Assembly (NCBI GenBank): GCA_003427395.1 | Contig: BFEA01000878.1 | Location: forward strand, 162,817 to 226,816 | Direction: 5' to 3' | Origin: Chara braunii | Lineage: Eukaryota > Streptophyta > Charophyceae > Charales > Characeae | Length of the DNA stretch: 64,000 bases | Part shown: piece by piece, positions 22,322-34,569 of the stretch | How the letters are laid out: each line of letters begins with the position of its first letter | Numbering within the stretch: position 1 is the first letter of the stretch | Program-made: the position numbers and the translations under genes | The notes under the pieces: generated by a model | What the model was told of the DNA's origin: nothing | Seen by the model: the letters and a program-made list of their open reading frames with translations, nothing else | The model's database searches: none

Positions 22322-23531
22322 TGCGCTCATTGGTTCTTTGCAATCGATGTTCGGTGCTTCGCATGAGGTGTGAGGTAGTGATAAGGCTTGGGCGATTGGA
22401 CGTAAGGCGGCCCGGGATCGTGTGGGCGTGCGAGGAAGCTATGTGGTGACAGCAGGGGTGTATGGTGAATTTTGTTGTTGGTTGTACCGAGGCAAAGATC
22501 GGTCATCATAAATGCACATCAGGTTGTCAGTAAAAAATTTGTGGTTGGGGGCAGCATTATGAGGTATGTTGCTTCCTTCCTTATGTACCCTTTTCATTGC
22601 TTCTTACCGCGAGGAAGTGAGTTCTGTCTTGAGAGTCCTCTCAATGTGAGGTGTCGCGAGCGCTCAACCTTGAGAGTCGACATTCTTCCTGGGCAACAAG
22701 CTGGTGGGAGACGGACGATGCTTCTGAAGGGCCTTGGACAAAGCACTCGGGTCACGGTCACCATGCCAACCCGTTGAGACTGGTACACGCATGCTTTGCC
22801 GCAAATCTTTGGTTCTGCTGCTGCGCAATAGAGGTTATGCAGGGCATGCCAACCCTTTGAACATACGCTTACCAGACCAACTTTAAATATTTCTCGCGGG
22901 GACTCGATGTTGATTCTGGCTGTGATCATCGTCTTGTCTGCGACATTAAATAATTCCTGATGAGTTACGGGGGATCTCCTTAAGCCTCCTGATCAGCCAG
23001 ATCAAACCGGGTGTAAGGCTCGTTGCATGCGAGGATAAATACTCTGCAGGGGTTGGCAGGTTCGACGTTGACTTGAGGCACAGGGATGGTCCGGATTGCA
23101 TACCTTTAGACACGCTGCTCAACCAGATGCTCAGGGTGTTGACACAAAGTGACAACTCAAGGAGGATACAAAGATAGGGGGGATTCCGGTAACTATTCGC
23201 GGTGATAATAATCTGATAAACTGTCATTCAACATACATCTCTGCAGGGAACATTATTTTTATTTTTGATTATTTAGTTCTTACGGACTTGACTAACGATG
23301 ACAGATAACTGCAGATAGAGTAGAATATTATTTGCTACATCGCAATCTGTATTAAAATAATTAAAAATAGATTTAATATTCCCCGTAGGATCTGACATTG
23401 GTTGACACCTGACCACCTAAATGTTTTTGTCCAGGCCGACCAAAGTTAGTTGTCATATCATTATCGGTTGTGTGTTATGCTGAGGTAGGATTCAATGTGG
23501 ATTTTAATTTACATCACACACACTGTAGCTC
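22322..23531 (+). other. Untranslated leader of element B
   Basis: Non-coding leader between primer site and gag. The frames seen here have no domain. CTCTGCAG|G at about 23240 is acceptor-like. Confidence 0.45.
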
Positions 23532-25157
23532 ATGAGTGATGCAAGTGGTAGTGAGGAGGAGTTGTTAGTGGATGACCTTAGGATCACTCAAAGAACTGCT
23601 CTCAATCGACCCTTGACTTTCCACGAGGGAAAACTACAGAGAGAGGCGAGGGAGAGGGCAACATCGAGGAGAGCGAGGGACGCCATGGCCAGCGCCAAAT
23701 CTAGAACTATAGCTAGTGTAGGTGCAACCATGACCACCTCCTCCATGTCGCAGGCCTCTTCACAGGCCACTTCGTCAGGAGTCAGTCAGAGTGGTACTCA
23801 GACTTCTGTTAGACAGTCAGCCAACAAGCTCAACTTTGACTGACTCCTGCAAAAGAACTTCAGGATGAGCTACAACGATAATTGGATGAGGCAGAAGAGA
23901 AAAAAGAAGAGCAATAATAAAAAAAAACAGACTAGGTAGTAGATTGCTGTAACTAGGCAAGCTAGAAGCACGAGATGAGTCCGCACTTTATCGTGCTATG
24001 CGAGCACTGCGAAATTCGTTCCTGTGTGGTGAAGACGCAGGTAGTTCATCAGGAGGTGTTGGCTGAACTAGTGGCAGGCCAGAAACGAATTTTGGCTGCA
24101 CTACAGGCTCCTTGTCCAGTGATGATGCAGCCTCAGTTTGTTGTAGCTCCCCCATCGGTTGTGGGTCCATCGATGACGCCGTTGCTGGTTGTGACCTCAT
24201 TCTTACCTATGTTTGGCATGCCCCCTCCAGGTGGTTATACGACGACTAGTGGTCCGGTCCTCAGAGTTTCTGCCGTAACATCAACGACAGTGGTTACTAA
24301 AGTCTCACTGTCAAGCCAGGCCCAGGTTAGTGCGCAACAAGCTGTTTCGGTGGCTGTGCAGCAACTCCAGCAATCTCCTGGGCCAGTGCAGCCTATGCAG
24401 TGGACGCCCAAAATACCCTTTCTAAGTTCTAAGCCATTTTTTTCTGACAGGAAGAAGGATCACGACATGGATACCTGGGTGAGGACGGTGTCCACCTATG
24501 TGAGGCACAAACTTACCAGGCCGGAGCAAGAAGTCGTATCAGCTGCCTCTTTTCTGGAGGGGTCAGCAACTCGCTGGTTGAATGGCCTAGTGCAGCAACA
24601 GGGCTATGGTCAAAACTTCAATGCCTGGGCCCGGACCCAGACATTGGAAGAGTTCGTACGGTCCATGTACAATAGGTGGCATGACCCTCAAGGGGTCCCA
24701 AAGGCCACAAACACAATCAAGAGTCTTTGTGCCAGAAGGTACACGAACATTAGAGAACTCACGAAAATCATAAAACGTCTGCTCGTGGTACCTGGTGTGC
24801 GCTATGACCAGTAGGTACTCACATATTACCTTAGATGTCTTTCCTTTAGAGGTTAGGACAAAGCTGGTAAACGAGGCCTATGTCGAAAAACACAACTTGG
24901 CTTCCTTCAGCAAGAAGGTCTTAGACTTAGAGGCAAAGTTGGGATCTGCACATCAGAGTCAGAAAGATGGTAAGAAGAAGAGACTACACTAGGACTGGAA
25001 GAAGAAATGGCAATTAATGTTCGTCGACCATGATCGTCAGGCGACAGAAATTGACGACTTCCTTGACCTTGGGGAGGACACAGAGCACGATGGGGCTAGC
25101 GAGACTTCGGATGGGGGAGTCGTGACACCCATCAAAGAAATTTGTATGGAATCTTAG
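23532..25157 (+). pseudogene. Gag of element B (decayed)
   Basis: The first part (23532-23843, MSDASGSEEELLVDD) is Ser/Arg-rich and leads into a charged segment (KELQDELQR, LDEAEEKKEEQ, 23850-23920) broken by TAA codons. After a frame change near 24035 comes a Pro/Gln/Val-rich stretch and the retrotransposon gag core: PFFSDRKKDHDMDTWVRTV, YVRHKLTRPEQEV, SFLEGSATRWLNGLV, YNRWHDPQ. TAG at 24812 and a frame change continue it as LVNEAYVEKHNLASFSKKVL, TAG at 24990, to a final TAG at 25155. Capsid-like function is inferred from family resemblance. No zinc knuckle or pol follows, so the element is truncated after gag. Confidence 0.75.
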
Positions 25158-25320
25158 TGCATTTCAGATCTCTACTCGTTTCATGACTGTCTGGACTTCT
25201 GTGTGATTGATTGTAACTTAGACTTTTGTGTATCGCGTTCATTCATTTTCTTGTATTATTATTATTATTAGTAGTAGTAGTAGTATATTATTATTATTAT
25301 TATTATTATTATCATTATTA

Positions 25321-25352
<32 letters not shown>

Positions 25353-25729
25353 GTCATTTGTTGTTGTTACCATTTCATTGCCTATACCGTACGTTCTCAC
25401 CTGATTGCTAACACAATCAGGTATGTGCATCTGAACATCGTTCCTAACTAGAGCCATGGTTGGTGCACGCTGTTTTAGAGCAAGTCCTAGTGCACGCAGG
25501 GTTATCTAGGCGGGAGGACGTAGAAGATGAAATGAAAAGGGAGAGAGAAGAAAAGAGGAAGGAAACATAAAAGAAAAATGAACAAGGAGATACGGAGAGA
25601 TGATGAGGAGAATGAGAAAAAAAAATGAAATAAGAAGACAAGCAAAGTCATTCCTCATTCTTATCCTGTACACCCTTGTTTTTACTCACCCTCTGCTGCT
25701 GTGTAGATCGATTGATGTATGTACTTAGG
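25158..25729. other. Non-coding with (ATT)n and purine-rich tract
   Basis: An ATT/GTA array at 25254-25352, then a (GA)-rich stretch at 25530-25640. No gene. Confidence 0.6.
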
Positions 25730-25737
25730 ACGGGCGG

Positions 25738-26141
25738 TAGGATAAGGCTCCAGGGTGAGGAACATCCTATTACTCGCCTCTACGTGTATACACATCTTAG
25801 ATAGTTAGGTTGACAGACTAGAAGTGGGGTATTCCTGTGCAGGTCATCCCATGGTCTGTCTGAGTCTAAACCAGTTGGACTAAAACAATAGTAGGATACT
25901 CATGTCTGAGTCATCCTACTGCTCAATCGAATTCATACAGGCCGGTAAGTATGAGATGAAGGCTTCTGTCGGAGTCTTCTTACTTCATACTTACATTTGA
26001 TGGGACTATGTTATAGTCCACCGATAGAATTAAAGTTCACATCGCCGAACTTCGTGTAGGGCGATAGTGAGCGAGGTGTTGAGATCTAGTGACCTGTGTG
26101 TATTTGCAAGTCATTTTAATCAAGGAGACTCGTTATGAGTC
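25738..26141 (+). repeat. Hairpin array of cassette III, ~65-bp spacing
   Basis: Successive short inverted repeats with different stems: GTAGGAT/ATCCTA (25738-25774), GTAGGATACTCA/TGAGTCATCCTAC (25891-25919), AAGTATGA/TCATACTT (25948-25992), GGACTAT-GTT-ATAGTCC (26003-26019), AAGTTC/GAACTT (26033-26052), GACTC-GTTAT-GAGTC (26127-26141). A CTGT(C/G)NGAG-like core recurs at 25834, 25900 and 25964, so the period is about 65 bp. Confidence 0.7.
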
Positions 26142-26869
26142 TGTACAAGACTGCATGTTGTTGTCTTATGGTAACAGGTTGCTTTGCTAACTCAACCCTC
26201 ACTCACCCTTCTACACCCACACTTTGCATCAACCTTTGCACGAAATGGCATTTCTGATTTTCATGTCATTGTATAAAAGGGTCTGTATTTGGTCAAAAGA
26301 GGTCCTTGAATGACTGAGTCGAAATAGGAATGTCTGACAGAGGGATTTGGAAGCACAAGTATAATGTGTATGGAAGTGAATGAATGGTTGACTCTGTTAG
26401 GATTGCGAAATGCTTTTGTTTTGTCTACAGGTCAGTATGACGATCAACCACGTGTTATTCACCAAACTCGCATTGCTTATGCTTACCTGAGCCTCGACTA
26501 AGACATTTCGTCGACGCCTCACCTTTGTACATTTGGTTTGGCTTTCCGACTTTTACCCTTTGATGTTCAATAGATTAGGACGATTGGCCATGAGCCTATC
26601 TTTTATTTTTTATGCATATTTGACAGGCCATGAGCCTATTTTTATCTGTGATGTTTGCTGAAAGGCCAAGAGCCTATTGATTGTTTCTCTTTCAAAATTC
26701 AAAGCTTCGTTCATTCTGACGTTTGCCTCTGTTTGTGTAAAAATGTAAAAGACATCTCCTTGCCTTTCGGTCTCAACCTTTGAACTGTATTCGTCATGTA
26801 TGTATTGATTTGGGAAAACTTACATAGCTTATATAATTGGTCAAGTACAAGTAGGTTACAGTAATGTAT
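26142..26869 (+). other. 3' non-coding part of cassette III
   Basis: GGTAACAGGTTGCTTTGC and CTCAACCCTCACTC (26170-26202) parallel the GATAACAGG...CTCAAC blocks of cassettes I and II. Acceptor-like TTTTGTCTACAG|GT is at 26431. GGCCATGAGCCTAT-like words recur at about 26588, 26627 and 26664. No gene. Confidence 0.45.
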
Positions 26870-27283
26870 GCGAGAGAGATCGACAATCGAGTCGACCTGA
26901 ATAGTAAGTCGGTCCGGGAGATCAGCACCCCGATGTCCAGCACGTAAACGGGTTAGTCTTAGGCGTTCAACCACACGTATACCTGTACTATGGCGATCGA
27001 GAAAACGCCCTCGACCGACCTACCTCTACAAAGGTATGTAAAAGCCTTCGCATGTGGGCCGGTAGCTCAGCGGGGATACTCCTATCAGAGGGTGGTGACA
27101 ACCCCTCGGGTAGAGGTGAGTTGTACCTCACGACATCCCGACCCGTCGCAGGGCGTCGTGAGAGGTATATTACGCGCGCACGGTTGGAGTGGTGACTTGG
27201 TGTTCTTTCAAGAATAAATCCTGTGTGACACGAACGCGAGGTTCAGTGCCCCCCAGCAGGGCGCGGGACTGCTGCGCACGACA
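26870..27283 (+). repeat. Partial LTR, tRNA-Asp-primed family, copy 2
   Basis: Shares GGCGATCGAGAAAACGCCCT and GGTAGCTCAGCGGGGATAC with the other copies and ends GACA at 27280-27283, three bases before the next LTR starts. It may be an older LTR into whose end the next element inserted. Confidence 0.6.
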
Positions 27284-27286
27284 TTG

Positions 27287-27956
27287 TGTCAGCCGACACC
27301 TGAGTGTCGAAATGTGACTCACAAGATCATAGAGGATCACATGATTTTGGGTACTACACAGTACTCCATCGTAACGACTGCTTGCATATGCTTGCATGAC
27401 TAGTCGATATGAGAAAGCCCTGCGCCCGCGTGATTTTATCTTAAATCTCACGCACTACACCTAACCGAAGGGACTAGGAGTGTTGTTGTGTTGTTTTGTT
27501 GTTTGTTTTGTGTCCTTCCGTGTGTGTGTGTTGTGGTGTAACGTGTGGTATGTAGGATGCGTCCTAGTCGACCAACGACGAGTCGTGCTTGGGACCTCAA
27601 CCCCCCAATACGTCGATTCGCTTGCGGGTCCGATTGAGGGGCGTTGACCGCGCGTACCCCTTATGCTACAGCGAACGAGAAACGCCCTCGGTCGAGCCAC
27701 CTCTGCGATTGCATACGAAAAGCTTCCGCACGTGGTTCGGTAGCTCGGCGGGGATACGCCCACCCAAGGGATGGTGACAGCTCCCACGGGTGGAGGTAAG
27801 GAGTGCCTCACCTGACCCTGTCCTGTCGTAGGAGCTCGCGAGAGGTATGTCAGATGCACTCGGCCGGAGCAATAACCCACGCTCTACGAGGAAGTCCTGC
27901 AAAATCCTGCGCGATGTGGTCGGGAGGGTCTCCCTGTTGGACCGATGGGCCCGACA
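27287..27956 (+). mobile_element. LTR of tRNA-Asp-primed retrotransposon, copy 3 (670 bp)
   Basis: Starts TGTCAGCC and ends CCGACA, giving TGTC/GACA terminal inverted repeats. It is followed by a two-base spacer and a nearly perfect primer binding site. Collinear with 49212-49917 over its whole length with high identity. The internal region of its element (27979-28754) has no gag or pol and is cut at 28754 by the chromovirus insertion. Confidence 0.85.
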
Positions 27957-27958
27957 GG

Positions 27959-27978
27959 TGGCGCCATTGCCGGGGATC
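27959..27978 (+). other. Primer binding site for tRNA-Asp
   Basis: TGGCGCCATTGCCGGGGATC differs at one base from the complement of the plant tRNA-Asp 3' end (TGGCGCCGTTGCCGGGGATC, from memory), the primer site also used by Athila/Tat-type plant elements. Confidence 0.85.
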
Positions 27979-28749
27979 TCGACTGCCTAACGGGGTCCTT
28001 AGAGAACGAACCTAGGTTAAAAGCAGACTGATAATCTAAGACAAAACGACAATCTTTATTAATGGTGATAAATAAGTGAGTGATGAGTGAGTGATATGAT
28101 GATGATTGTAGTGGGATTGCACTGCTAAATGATAGTGTCATGTTACACTAGCGATAGAAAATGACTTGGGTTAGGAAGAGGTATTTCCCTCTTACGAAGA
28201 GACTCTTGTAAGGGAAACCATAAACGTTTTATTTAACTAAGCGTTTGAGTTTGTGATTTTAGCTTTTTGAGCCTATCTAAGAAATTCATTCATTTACGTC
28301 CGCATACATTTAAGTAAGCTTATTTAATTGCAGACTCATGTAATTTTATGTATCTGATAACATTTATCTGAGGTTTATTCATTTATGACTGGCCACATTA
28401 ACTATCTTTTCGATTTGATTTATTTAAATACAATCCTTCCAAGTTTATCTATATACGCAAGTCAACTTGAAATTATCAACTTATGTCTATTTTTATTCTG
28501 AATTGAAATGCACGGGTTGATCTTTTAAAAGAGGGTAAAGAAGTTACACAGAATCTACGTCCGATGCGGATTCGGAGGTGAATGGAGTGACCAATTTCTT
28601 GGGAAAGTGAATTTCGTGAGAAAGTGGTCAATGTGTGAAGTCTACCCCAAAGAAAATTGCAACCCTATGTTATTGTTCCCTGAGAAATGACTTTGAAGAA
28701 CTTATAATTTTGTCTTGTAGGTAGTAGTGAGACTCACTCTGAAACTTTA
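27979..28749. other. Internal leader of the tRNA-Asp-primed element, non-coding
   Basis: No open frame of interest. AT-rich, with a small hairpin near 28188-28217 (TCCCT...AGGGA). The chromovirus insertion separates it from its original right flank, which resumes at 38931. Confidence 0.5.
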
Positions 28750-28754
28750 TTCCT

Positions 28755-29069
28755 TGTAGCGGACCCACCAGGTGTGGTGCTCCGCCAGAGATGATGACGG
28801 AGATGGAGGATGAGGGAGGAGCGAGACAGCACAGCGCAACTCCCACGCAAAACTCCAGCGTACGTACTCCAAACTGTGCAACCGTAAAATGATCTCGAAA
28901 ACAGATAATGGCTGGGGTATACCTCAGCGGACTGACGGGACTGGACTGAACTGGCTGTTACCGACAGAGGTACTGGCCTGGCCTGGCCTGGACTGCCCCC
29001 GAATAGAACACAGACCTGTGAGAACAGGCCAAGGGGCTGGTCTCACAGGCTCACCAGAGGTCCGCTACA
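28755..29069 (-). repeat. 3' LTR of element C (315 bp)
   Basis: Bounded by TGTAGCGGACC and GGTCCGCTACA. From about 28789 it matches 38691-38930, including TGAGGGAGGAGCGAGACAGC, GCTGGGGTATACC, and CGAATAGAACACAG. It carries an extra ~40 bp (CTGGCCTGGCCTGG region) and lacks the longer upstream part of the right LTR. Confidence 0.9.
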
Positions 29070-30224
29070 CGATCCTCGGCCTGTGATGGATTGCCTCGAT
29101 ACAAGCACGCTTCCGCCAAGAAGAGGAACTCTACCAAAGAGAAGAAAACCTGAGTAGTCTAGTATGCGGAGCAAGCTCCATGTTGAGTCCATGCGATGCA
29201 ACCTAGGATAGAAAATGTCACAAAACAGCAATGTCACATCTAACAGCCTAAGTGAAAGCAGAAGCAACTAACTAGTATACATGCCATAGGAAAACAGAAG
29301 CAACTAACTAGCATACATGTCCTGGGAAAGCAGAAAGTAGTGACAACTAGATCCTAGAATGTTGGAGGCAGTAGCCTCAGTCTGAGAACAACTGACGAGT
29401 GTATAAGTCCTAAGAACAGCAAAAGCAAAACAACTAAATCCTAGAGATGTCAGACGCAGTAGCCTCAGTCTGAGAGCAACAAAGCAATCAACAAGTCAAC
29501 CATATGTCACATGAGAAGTGTGTCGCAAACCAAAGGGTGAGATGGTCTCTGAGGGTGGCGAATGCAGCCTAGGGGTCGAAAACTCCTAAGGGCATCCACA
29601 CATAGTGACAGGGGGAACACATGTCATCAGGCTCAATAAGGGTAGGGAACCGGGAGCGAACAGAACCAATGACCCTAAAAGATAGACCATCCGGGGGGGT
29701 AATGCTCGACTAAAGGGGTGACCGCTATGGAGGGTCGACCATGCAAGGGAACAAGGGAGCCTGGTATACTGGGCGCACCTAGATGAAGCATGCGGGGCTG
29801 CATAACTAGGGCGTGAGGGCCGATAGAGGGTAGAAATGTGATGGGTAAGGGAATCATGCAAATGACTTCTAAGTGAGGGAAGTTGGTGCTAGATCCGTAA
29901 GATGGGAAGCCAGAGCAATGCTACGGTCCCGATGCCTATGCGTATACCAAGGAAGAACCAAACTCAGAGGAACCCGGCTAAAGGGAAACCATCATGCGAC
30001 TCAACAAGGGTACTGTACAGGGTAAAGTGGTAAGGGAGTGATGACGTCTGAAGTAGGCAGAGCTGATCGTGACGAAGTCCATGAAGCTGCCGATGATGTC
30101 CACAATGAGAAGTCCGGAATGCCTTCGAGGAAGAGCCGAAGTCGACGAGCTGAAGTAGCAAAATTGATGTGGATGGAGTACTGAGAAGTCAAAGGCGTAG
30201 GAACACTGGGAAGGTAAGTCAGAG
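29070..30224 (-). other. 3' untranslated region of element C
   Basis: Between chromodomain and 3' LTR, without a gene. Imperfect direct repeats: CAGAAGCAACTAACTAG (about 29258 and 29295) and GGCAGTAGCCTCAGTCTGAG-like (about 29368 and 29455). Confidence 0.6.
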
Positions 30225-30700
30225 TCAATCGTCGTATCGAGCAGGACGATGACGAATGCATTGTAGATGCTCAGAAGCATCCGGCTGTTGTTGAAGGTCT
30301 GCCTCAGATAGAGCAGGCTCAACTTCAGCGGTCTCCTCAGCCGGGGGAGAAGGAGGAGGGTCAGTGGGTTGAGGAGGAGCAGTGAACCCAGCACGACGAG
30401 CACGGTCATAGGCACGCACCAACATGCGAGCGTGCTGCAAGTGCTCGAGGGGCTCTCAGATAGCCTCCTCATCAGGGTAACCCTTCCAACATACGAGATA
30501 CTCGACGTGGGGAGGGTTGTCGTCGATGACTCGGCGACCAATGATGTCTGAAACGAGGAACTCCTCGTGGCCATCCACCATGATGAGTGGAGGGCGCTTG
30601 TATGGTCGTCCGGCGAAACGCTCAGACGGTCTGCGGTAAGGACGCAATAACGATACATGGTAGAAATCGTGCACATGAGTCTGACGTAGATAGTCGGGCA
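30225..30700 (-). pseudogene. Chromodomain of element C integrase
   Basis: C-terminal to the integrase in the same frame: EEFLVSDIIGRRVIDDN, VEYLVCWKGYPDEEAI, stop, EPLEHLQHARMLVRAYDR. This is the chromodomain pattern (aromatic residues and WKGY). The stop (30456-30458, TGA) replaces the conserved Trp of W-E-P. In chromoviruses the domain directs insertion by binding modified histone tails. A Pro/Glu-rich tail follows to 30225. Confidence 0.88.
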
Positions 30701-31986
30701 GCTTCACACGGAAGTTGACCGGGCTAGATGTCGTATCAGAACCTACGGCCTGGAGGATGCGGCATGAGCCAAAGAAGCGACGTCGAAACTTGCGAAGCGT
30801 GTCCGCTTCGAGCTGTAAGTGGCGGGCGTCGATAAACACATCATCACCGATTTTGAATGGATGGTCCATCCTCGATAGGTTTGCACGAGCTGCCATGCGA
30901 GTCTGGGAAGCGGCTATATGCTCATGTGCGGTCTTCATGATCCACGTCATGTGTGCAACCCAATCATCCAGCATGCGACAACTTGTGTCGGGGTGCATCT
31001 GTGATGGTCGAAGGAAGTCCGCGGGAACACGAGGGTGATAGCCGATGTTGCAATAGTAAGGCGACATCCCCGTGGTTGGCGAGACAGTGTGGTTGTAGGC
31101 TATCTCCGCGTGGGCAAGATGGAGATCCCACTGCTGGTCGTCACGAACAATCTTTCGGAGAATATCTCTGAGAGTCCTGTTCGTGATCTCGGTCTGACCA
31201 TCAGTCTGAGGATGGTAAGACGAGAAAAAGCGGAGTTGGGTGCCGTAAACCTCGTGGAGCCGTCGCCAAAATCGGTTGGTAAAGCGCGGGTCACGGTCAG
31301 ATATGATGCTCAGAGGTAAGCGGTGGTTACGCACGACTCGATGTCTGCGACGTCACGTACATTGATGGTATAGCGGCACGGAACAAAGCGTGCACGCTTC
31401 GTGAAGCGGTCGACGACGACCAGGATAGCATCATGACCGCGGGGGGTCGGAGGACGAAGAGGACCGATAAAGTCCATCGAGATGGACTGCCAACGACCCT
31501 CAGGGATTGGAAGAAGCTGGAGCAAACCATAAGGCAGGTGGTTCGCACTGTTCTCCTCCTGACAGGTGGAACATTCTGCGACGTAGTCCTTCATAAAGTC
31601 CTTGCGCTTCGGCCAGACGTACAGACGACTCACACGAGCCAACATCTTGTGGAAGCCCATATGACCGGCGGCTGCTGGTCATGGAACTCTGCTACTGCTC
31701 GGACACGTAGCTGTCCAGTGGAGGGAACGCAAATACGGGGCTCTCTGATGCCCTGTGACACCTGCCAGTATACAAGACCGTTGTCCCCGAGAGAGTAGTT
31801 TGGGACGGTCTTGCCACTCCGAAGGGTCGCGTGGATGTCGTGATAGTCGGGGCGGTGCGGTACTGAGTGCGAAACTTGTCGATCACCGAGTGGTGGACAG
31901 TGGTGACCGAGATGGAAGAGAGCTGGATTTGCCCTGGTTGTGGTCAGGGCGCCGGGATAAGGCATCTGTGACCCGATTAGTCTCAC
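30701..31986 (-). pseudogene. Integrase of element C
   Basis: Three frames: 31986-31630 (N-terminal linker, ending AEFHDQQPP), 31660-31310 (GFHKMLARVSRLYVWP, ECSTCQEE, completing an HHCC zinc site; then first catalytic Asp in SISMDFIGPL) and from 31334 (IISDRDPRFTNRFW with the second Asp; QTDGQTEITNRTL with the Glu). Second Asp and Glu have 35 residues between them, as expected of D,D35E enzymes. A GKDDV-like block (FKIGDDVFIDARHLQL) follows. All catalytic residues are visible, but the frame is broken twice. Confidence 0.9.
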
Positions 31987-33913
31987 CCTTGATGTGCTCA
32001 GTGGTGAAACTAAACTCGGTTAGGTCGCGCCACCAGCGAGCCTGTCGAGGAGTGAGCTTTGGTTTTGTCAGAAAAGCCTGGACAACAGAGTTGTCTGTGC
32101 GCACCGTGAATGGTGCCCCGTGCAGGTAGTGACGCTAGTGCCGAGCGGCATAAACTACTGCGAGAATCTCACGTTCACCAGCAGTGTAGTTTATCTCGGC
32201 GGCCAGAAGCTGACGGGAGTAGAAGGCTATCAAACAATCACCTGAGCGAGACTCGACAGTGCCGTCCTCGACGATAGTAGGAGAATAGTCAATAGACGGC
32301 TTGTCAGTAGCTGGATGAGTAGGCGTCAGTCGAGAAGCAATGATAGGGGTAGGTGGTGGGAAGCAAGGGATACGAGGATGAAAGGAATCAGGAGAGGAGG
32401 GAAAAACATGATAAAACACTGCTCCTACAGCAAAGTCTGACGCATCGGTGGTAAGGATAAAAGGGCGGTCAAAATCGGGTAGGTGAAGAACCGGTGCGCA
32501 TGTCACCGCCTTCTTGAGCCTGAGGGCGCGGAAGGCGTCCTCGTGGAGGGGTGTCCAAGCCCAGGGTGGATTCTTCCAGAGGAGGGTGGAGGTAAGGATG
32601 TAGGAATACCTAGCGTATCCCTGGATGTAATTATTATAATAGCTGGTCAGACCTAGGAAGCTGCGAAGTTGCTTGGCGGATGTGGGGACGGGCCACTCCG
32701 CGATAGCAGTGATCTTCGCGTCGTCCATGTGGAGACCCTGGTCAGACATGTAGTGTCCTAAGAAATCCACTTTGTGTTGGGCAAAGCGGCGCTTGCTCAA
32801 CTTGGCATAGAAGCTATGTCTGCGCAAGCGGTCAAGGACGTCACGGAGGTGTCTGAGGTGCTTCTCAAGGGTACGACTGTAGACCAGGATATCGTCGAGG
32901 TAGACGAGAACGTACTGCTCCAGGATGTCCCTGAAGATGTCGTTCATCGCCCTTTGAAAGGTAGCGGGTGCGTTGGTGAGGCCGAATGGCATCACAGTGA
33001 ACTCCTAGTGGGCGAAGCGCGATCGGAACGCTGTCTTCGGCTGGTCGACTGCAGCGACGCGGATCTGATGGTAACCGCTACGAAGATCAATCTTCGTAAA
33101 GAAGCGGTTGCCTGCTAGGCGGTCGAACAGCTCGTCGGAACGAGGCATGGGGTAACTGTTCTTAATCGTGTAGCGGTTGAGGCCGCGATAGTCGATGCAA
33201 AGACGGAGAGTTCCATCCGCTTTGCGAGCAAAGAGGACGGGTGCACCCCACGGGGAGTTGTTGGGTTTAATGAAACCCAGTCTCAGGAGCTCCTCAAGCT
33301 GACGCTTGAGTTCGGTGGCCTCGGGGATCGAGAGTCTGTAGGGTGCCTCGTGGTGAACACGATAGTCAGGCACAAGCTGGATGGAGTGCTCGACGTCGAG
33401 CATCGGAGGGATGCCAGTGTACGAGAACGACGATGGAAAAACGTCGTGGTATTCTCGAATGAGGTCACGAACTGAGGGCTCCAGGTCAACCGTATGGCGT
33501 GCGAGTTCCTCAGCGTCAGCATCAGCGCGTGACGGCGGGGTCGACTCGACGGACGGTGGAGGGTGGGATGTAGAGATGGGAACCATGGAGATAGAAGGAG
33601 GGTCTGGCTCCAAAGGGATGAACTCGGCGTCGGGACAAGGTGGATCATAGTGTAAGAGATCTGTCACGTTCACCATAAAGAAGGTGACGTCGTCCTGTCG
33701 GATGAAGTGGGCGAACTGCTGAGGGAAAGTGACGGTGATAGAAGGAGATGGTGTGGGCACGGAAGGCTCCGGGGGAGGAGGATCGGGGTGTGGTGTCGCA
33801 GTGGTACCTATGAAAGGTACGCGATACGTCTGTCCACACTTCGTTTTGAGAACGAGAGTGTTGGTCGGAATCGGCCTTGGTGCTGTGGAACCGACGAGAC
33901 CACGGAGTGCCAA
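31883..33913 (-). pseudogene. Reverse transcriptase and RNase H of element C
   Basis: One frame with stops at 33005-33007 and 32135-32137. RT blocks: [60 protein letters not shown], catalytic YLDD in EQYVLVYLDDILVYS, then VDFLGHYMSDQGL. RNase H: LTTDASDFAVGAVF (Asp), GEREILAVVYAARH (Glu), TVRTDNSVVQ (Asp) and TDALSRRP. Between the first two RNase H blocks there is an extra Pro/Ser-rich stretch of roughly 60 residues. The stop at 32135 stands where a Trp is likely; the stop at 33005 replaces a probable Tyr. Confidence 0.92.
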
Positions 33914-34460
33914 GAACGAAGTCGTACCCCGTCTCCATCACATCCAAATGTGCCGAGGAGCGGTGGCGACGAGACACTGGGGGACGATCAGTTGGCTCGA
34001 GAGTGACGAAGAAGGGGACGTCGGTGACGGTCTGATCGAAGAAGCGTTGAGTCTTGTCATCCCCTGGGGTGACGGAGATGGGAGTCGGAGACCCGGTCGT
34101 GGGTAAGCAGGCTTCTTTCACCACACATGGGTGAATGAAGTCGACCTTAGAACCAGAATCCCACAACGCTGAGTACACCCTCGTGGAAGTCCCCAGTCGT
34201 ACGGGGATGATCGAGAGGGTGCGATCAGGATCAGAGAGGATGGTGAGGAGGCGACGCAGGGCAGCGACATGGAGGGTGAGTCGCTCTTCACGAGCATGCT
34301 CAAGTCCAGAAGAGAGGACACAACGTCCTCGCGAGTAGTGAGCTGCTCGCTGCAACGGGCTGAGTGAATGGCTCGATGCGTCGGTAGTCGCGGTGGGGTA
34401 GGAGGGGATACGGTGGTTTGCGGAGACGCATACGGTACTACGACAGAGGGCTGAGTACAC
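33645..34460 (-). pseudogene. Protease region of element C
   Basis: TRVYSALWDSGSKVDFIHP gives the DSG-type active site of Ty3/gypsy proteases, and about 75 residues later [10 protein letters not shown] matches the conserved distal block (LG-T/M-PW). The frame is lost after that block; the linker to RT resumes in the 33913 frame. An upstream spacer of about 95 residues has no recognised domain. Confidence 0.75.
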
Positions 34461-34569
34461 TTTGTCGGGTCCTGCGAGACTTCAACTCCAGTAGCTAGAG
34501 GGGCAAACCGCGACGGGGATGTCGGGAAGCCGACTACTGAGGAGGGCGCAGGTGTACACTACACCGTGG

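Noticed and set aside
27055-27130. GGTAGCTCAGCGGGGATAC as a tRNA gene
   Set aside because: It resembles an A box, but there is no B box or cloverleaf, and the sequence is part of the LTR family.
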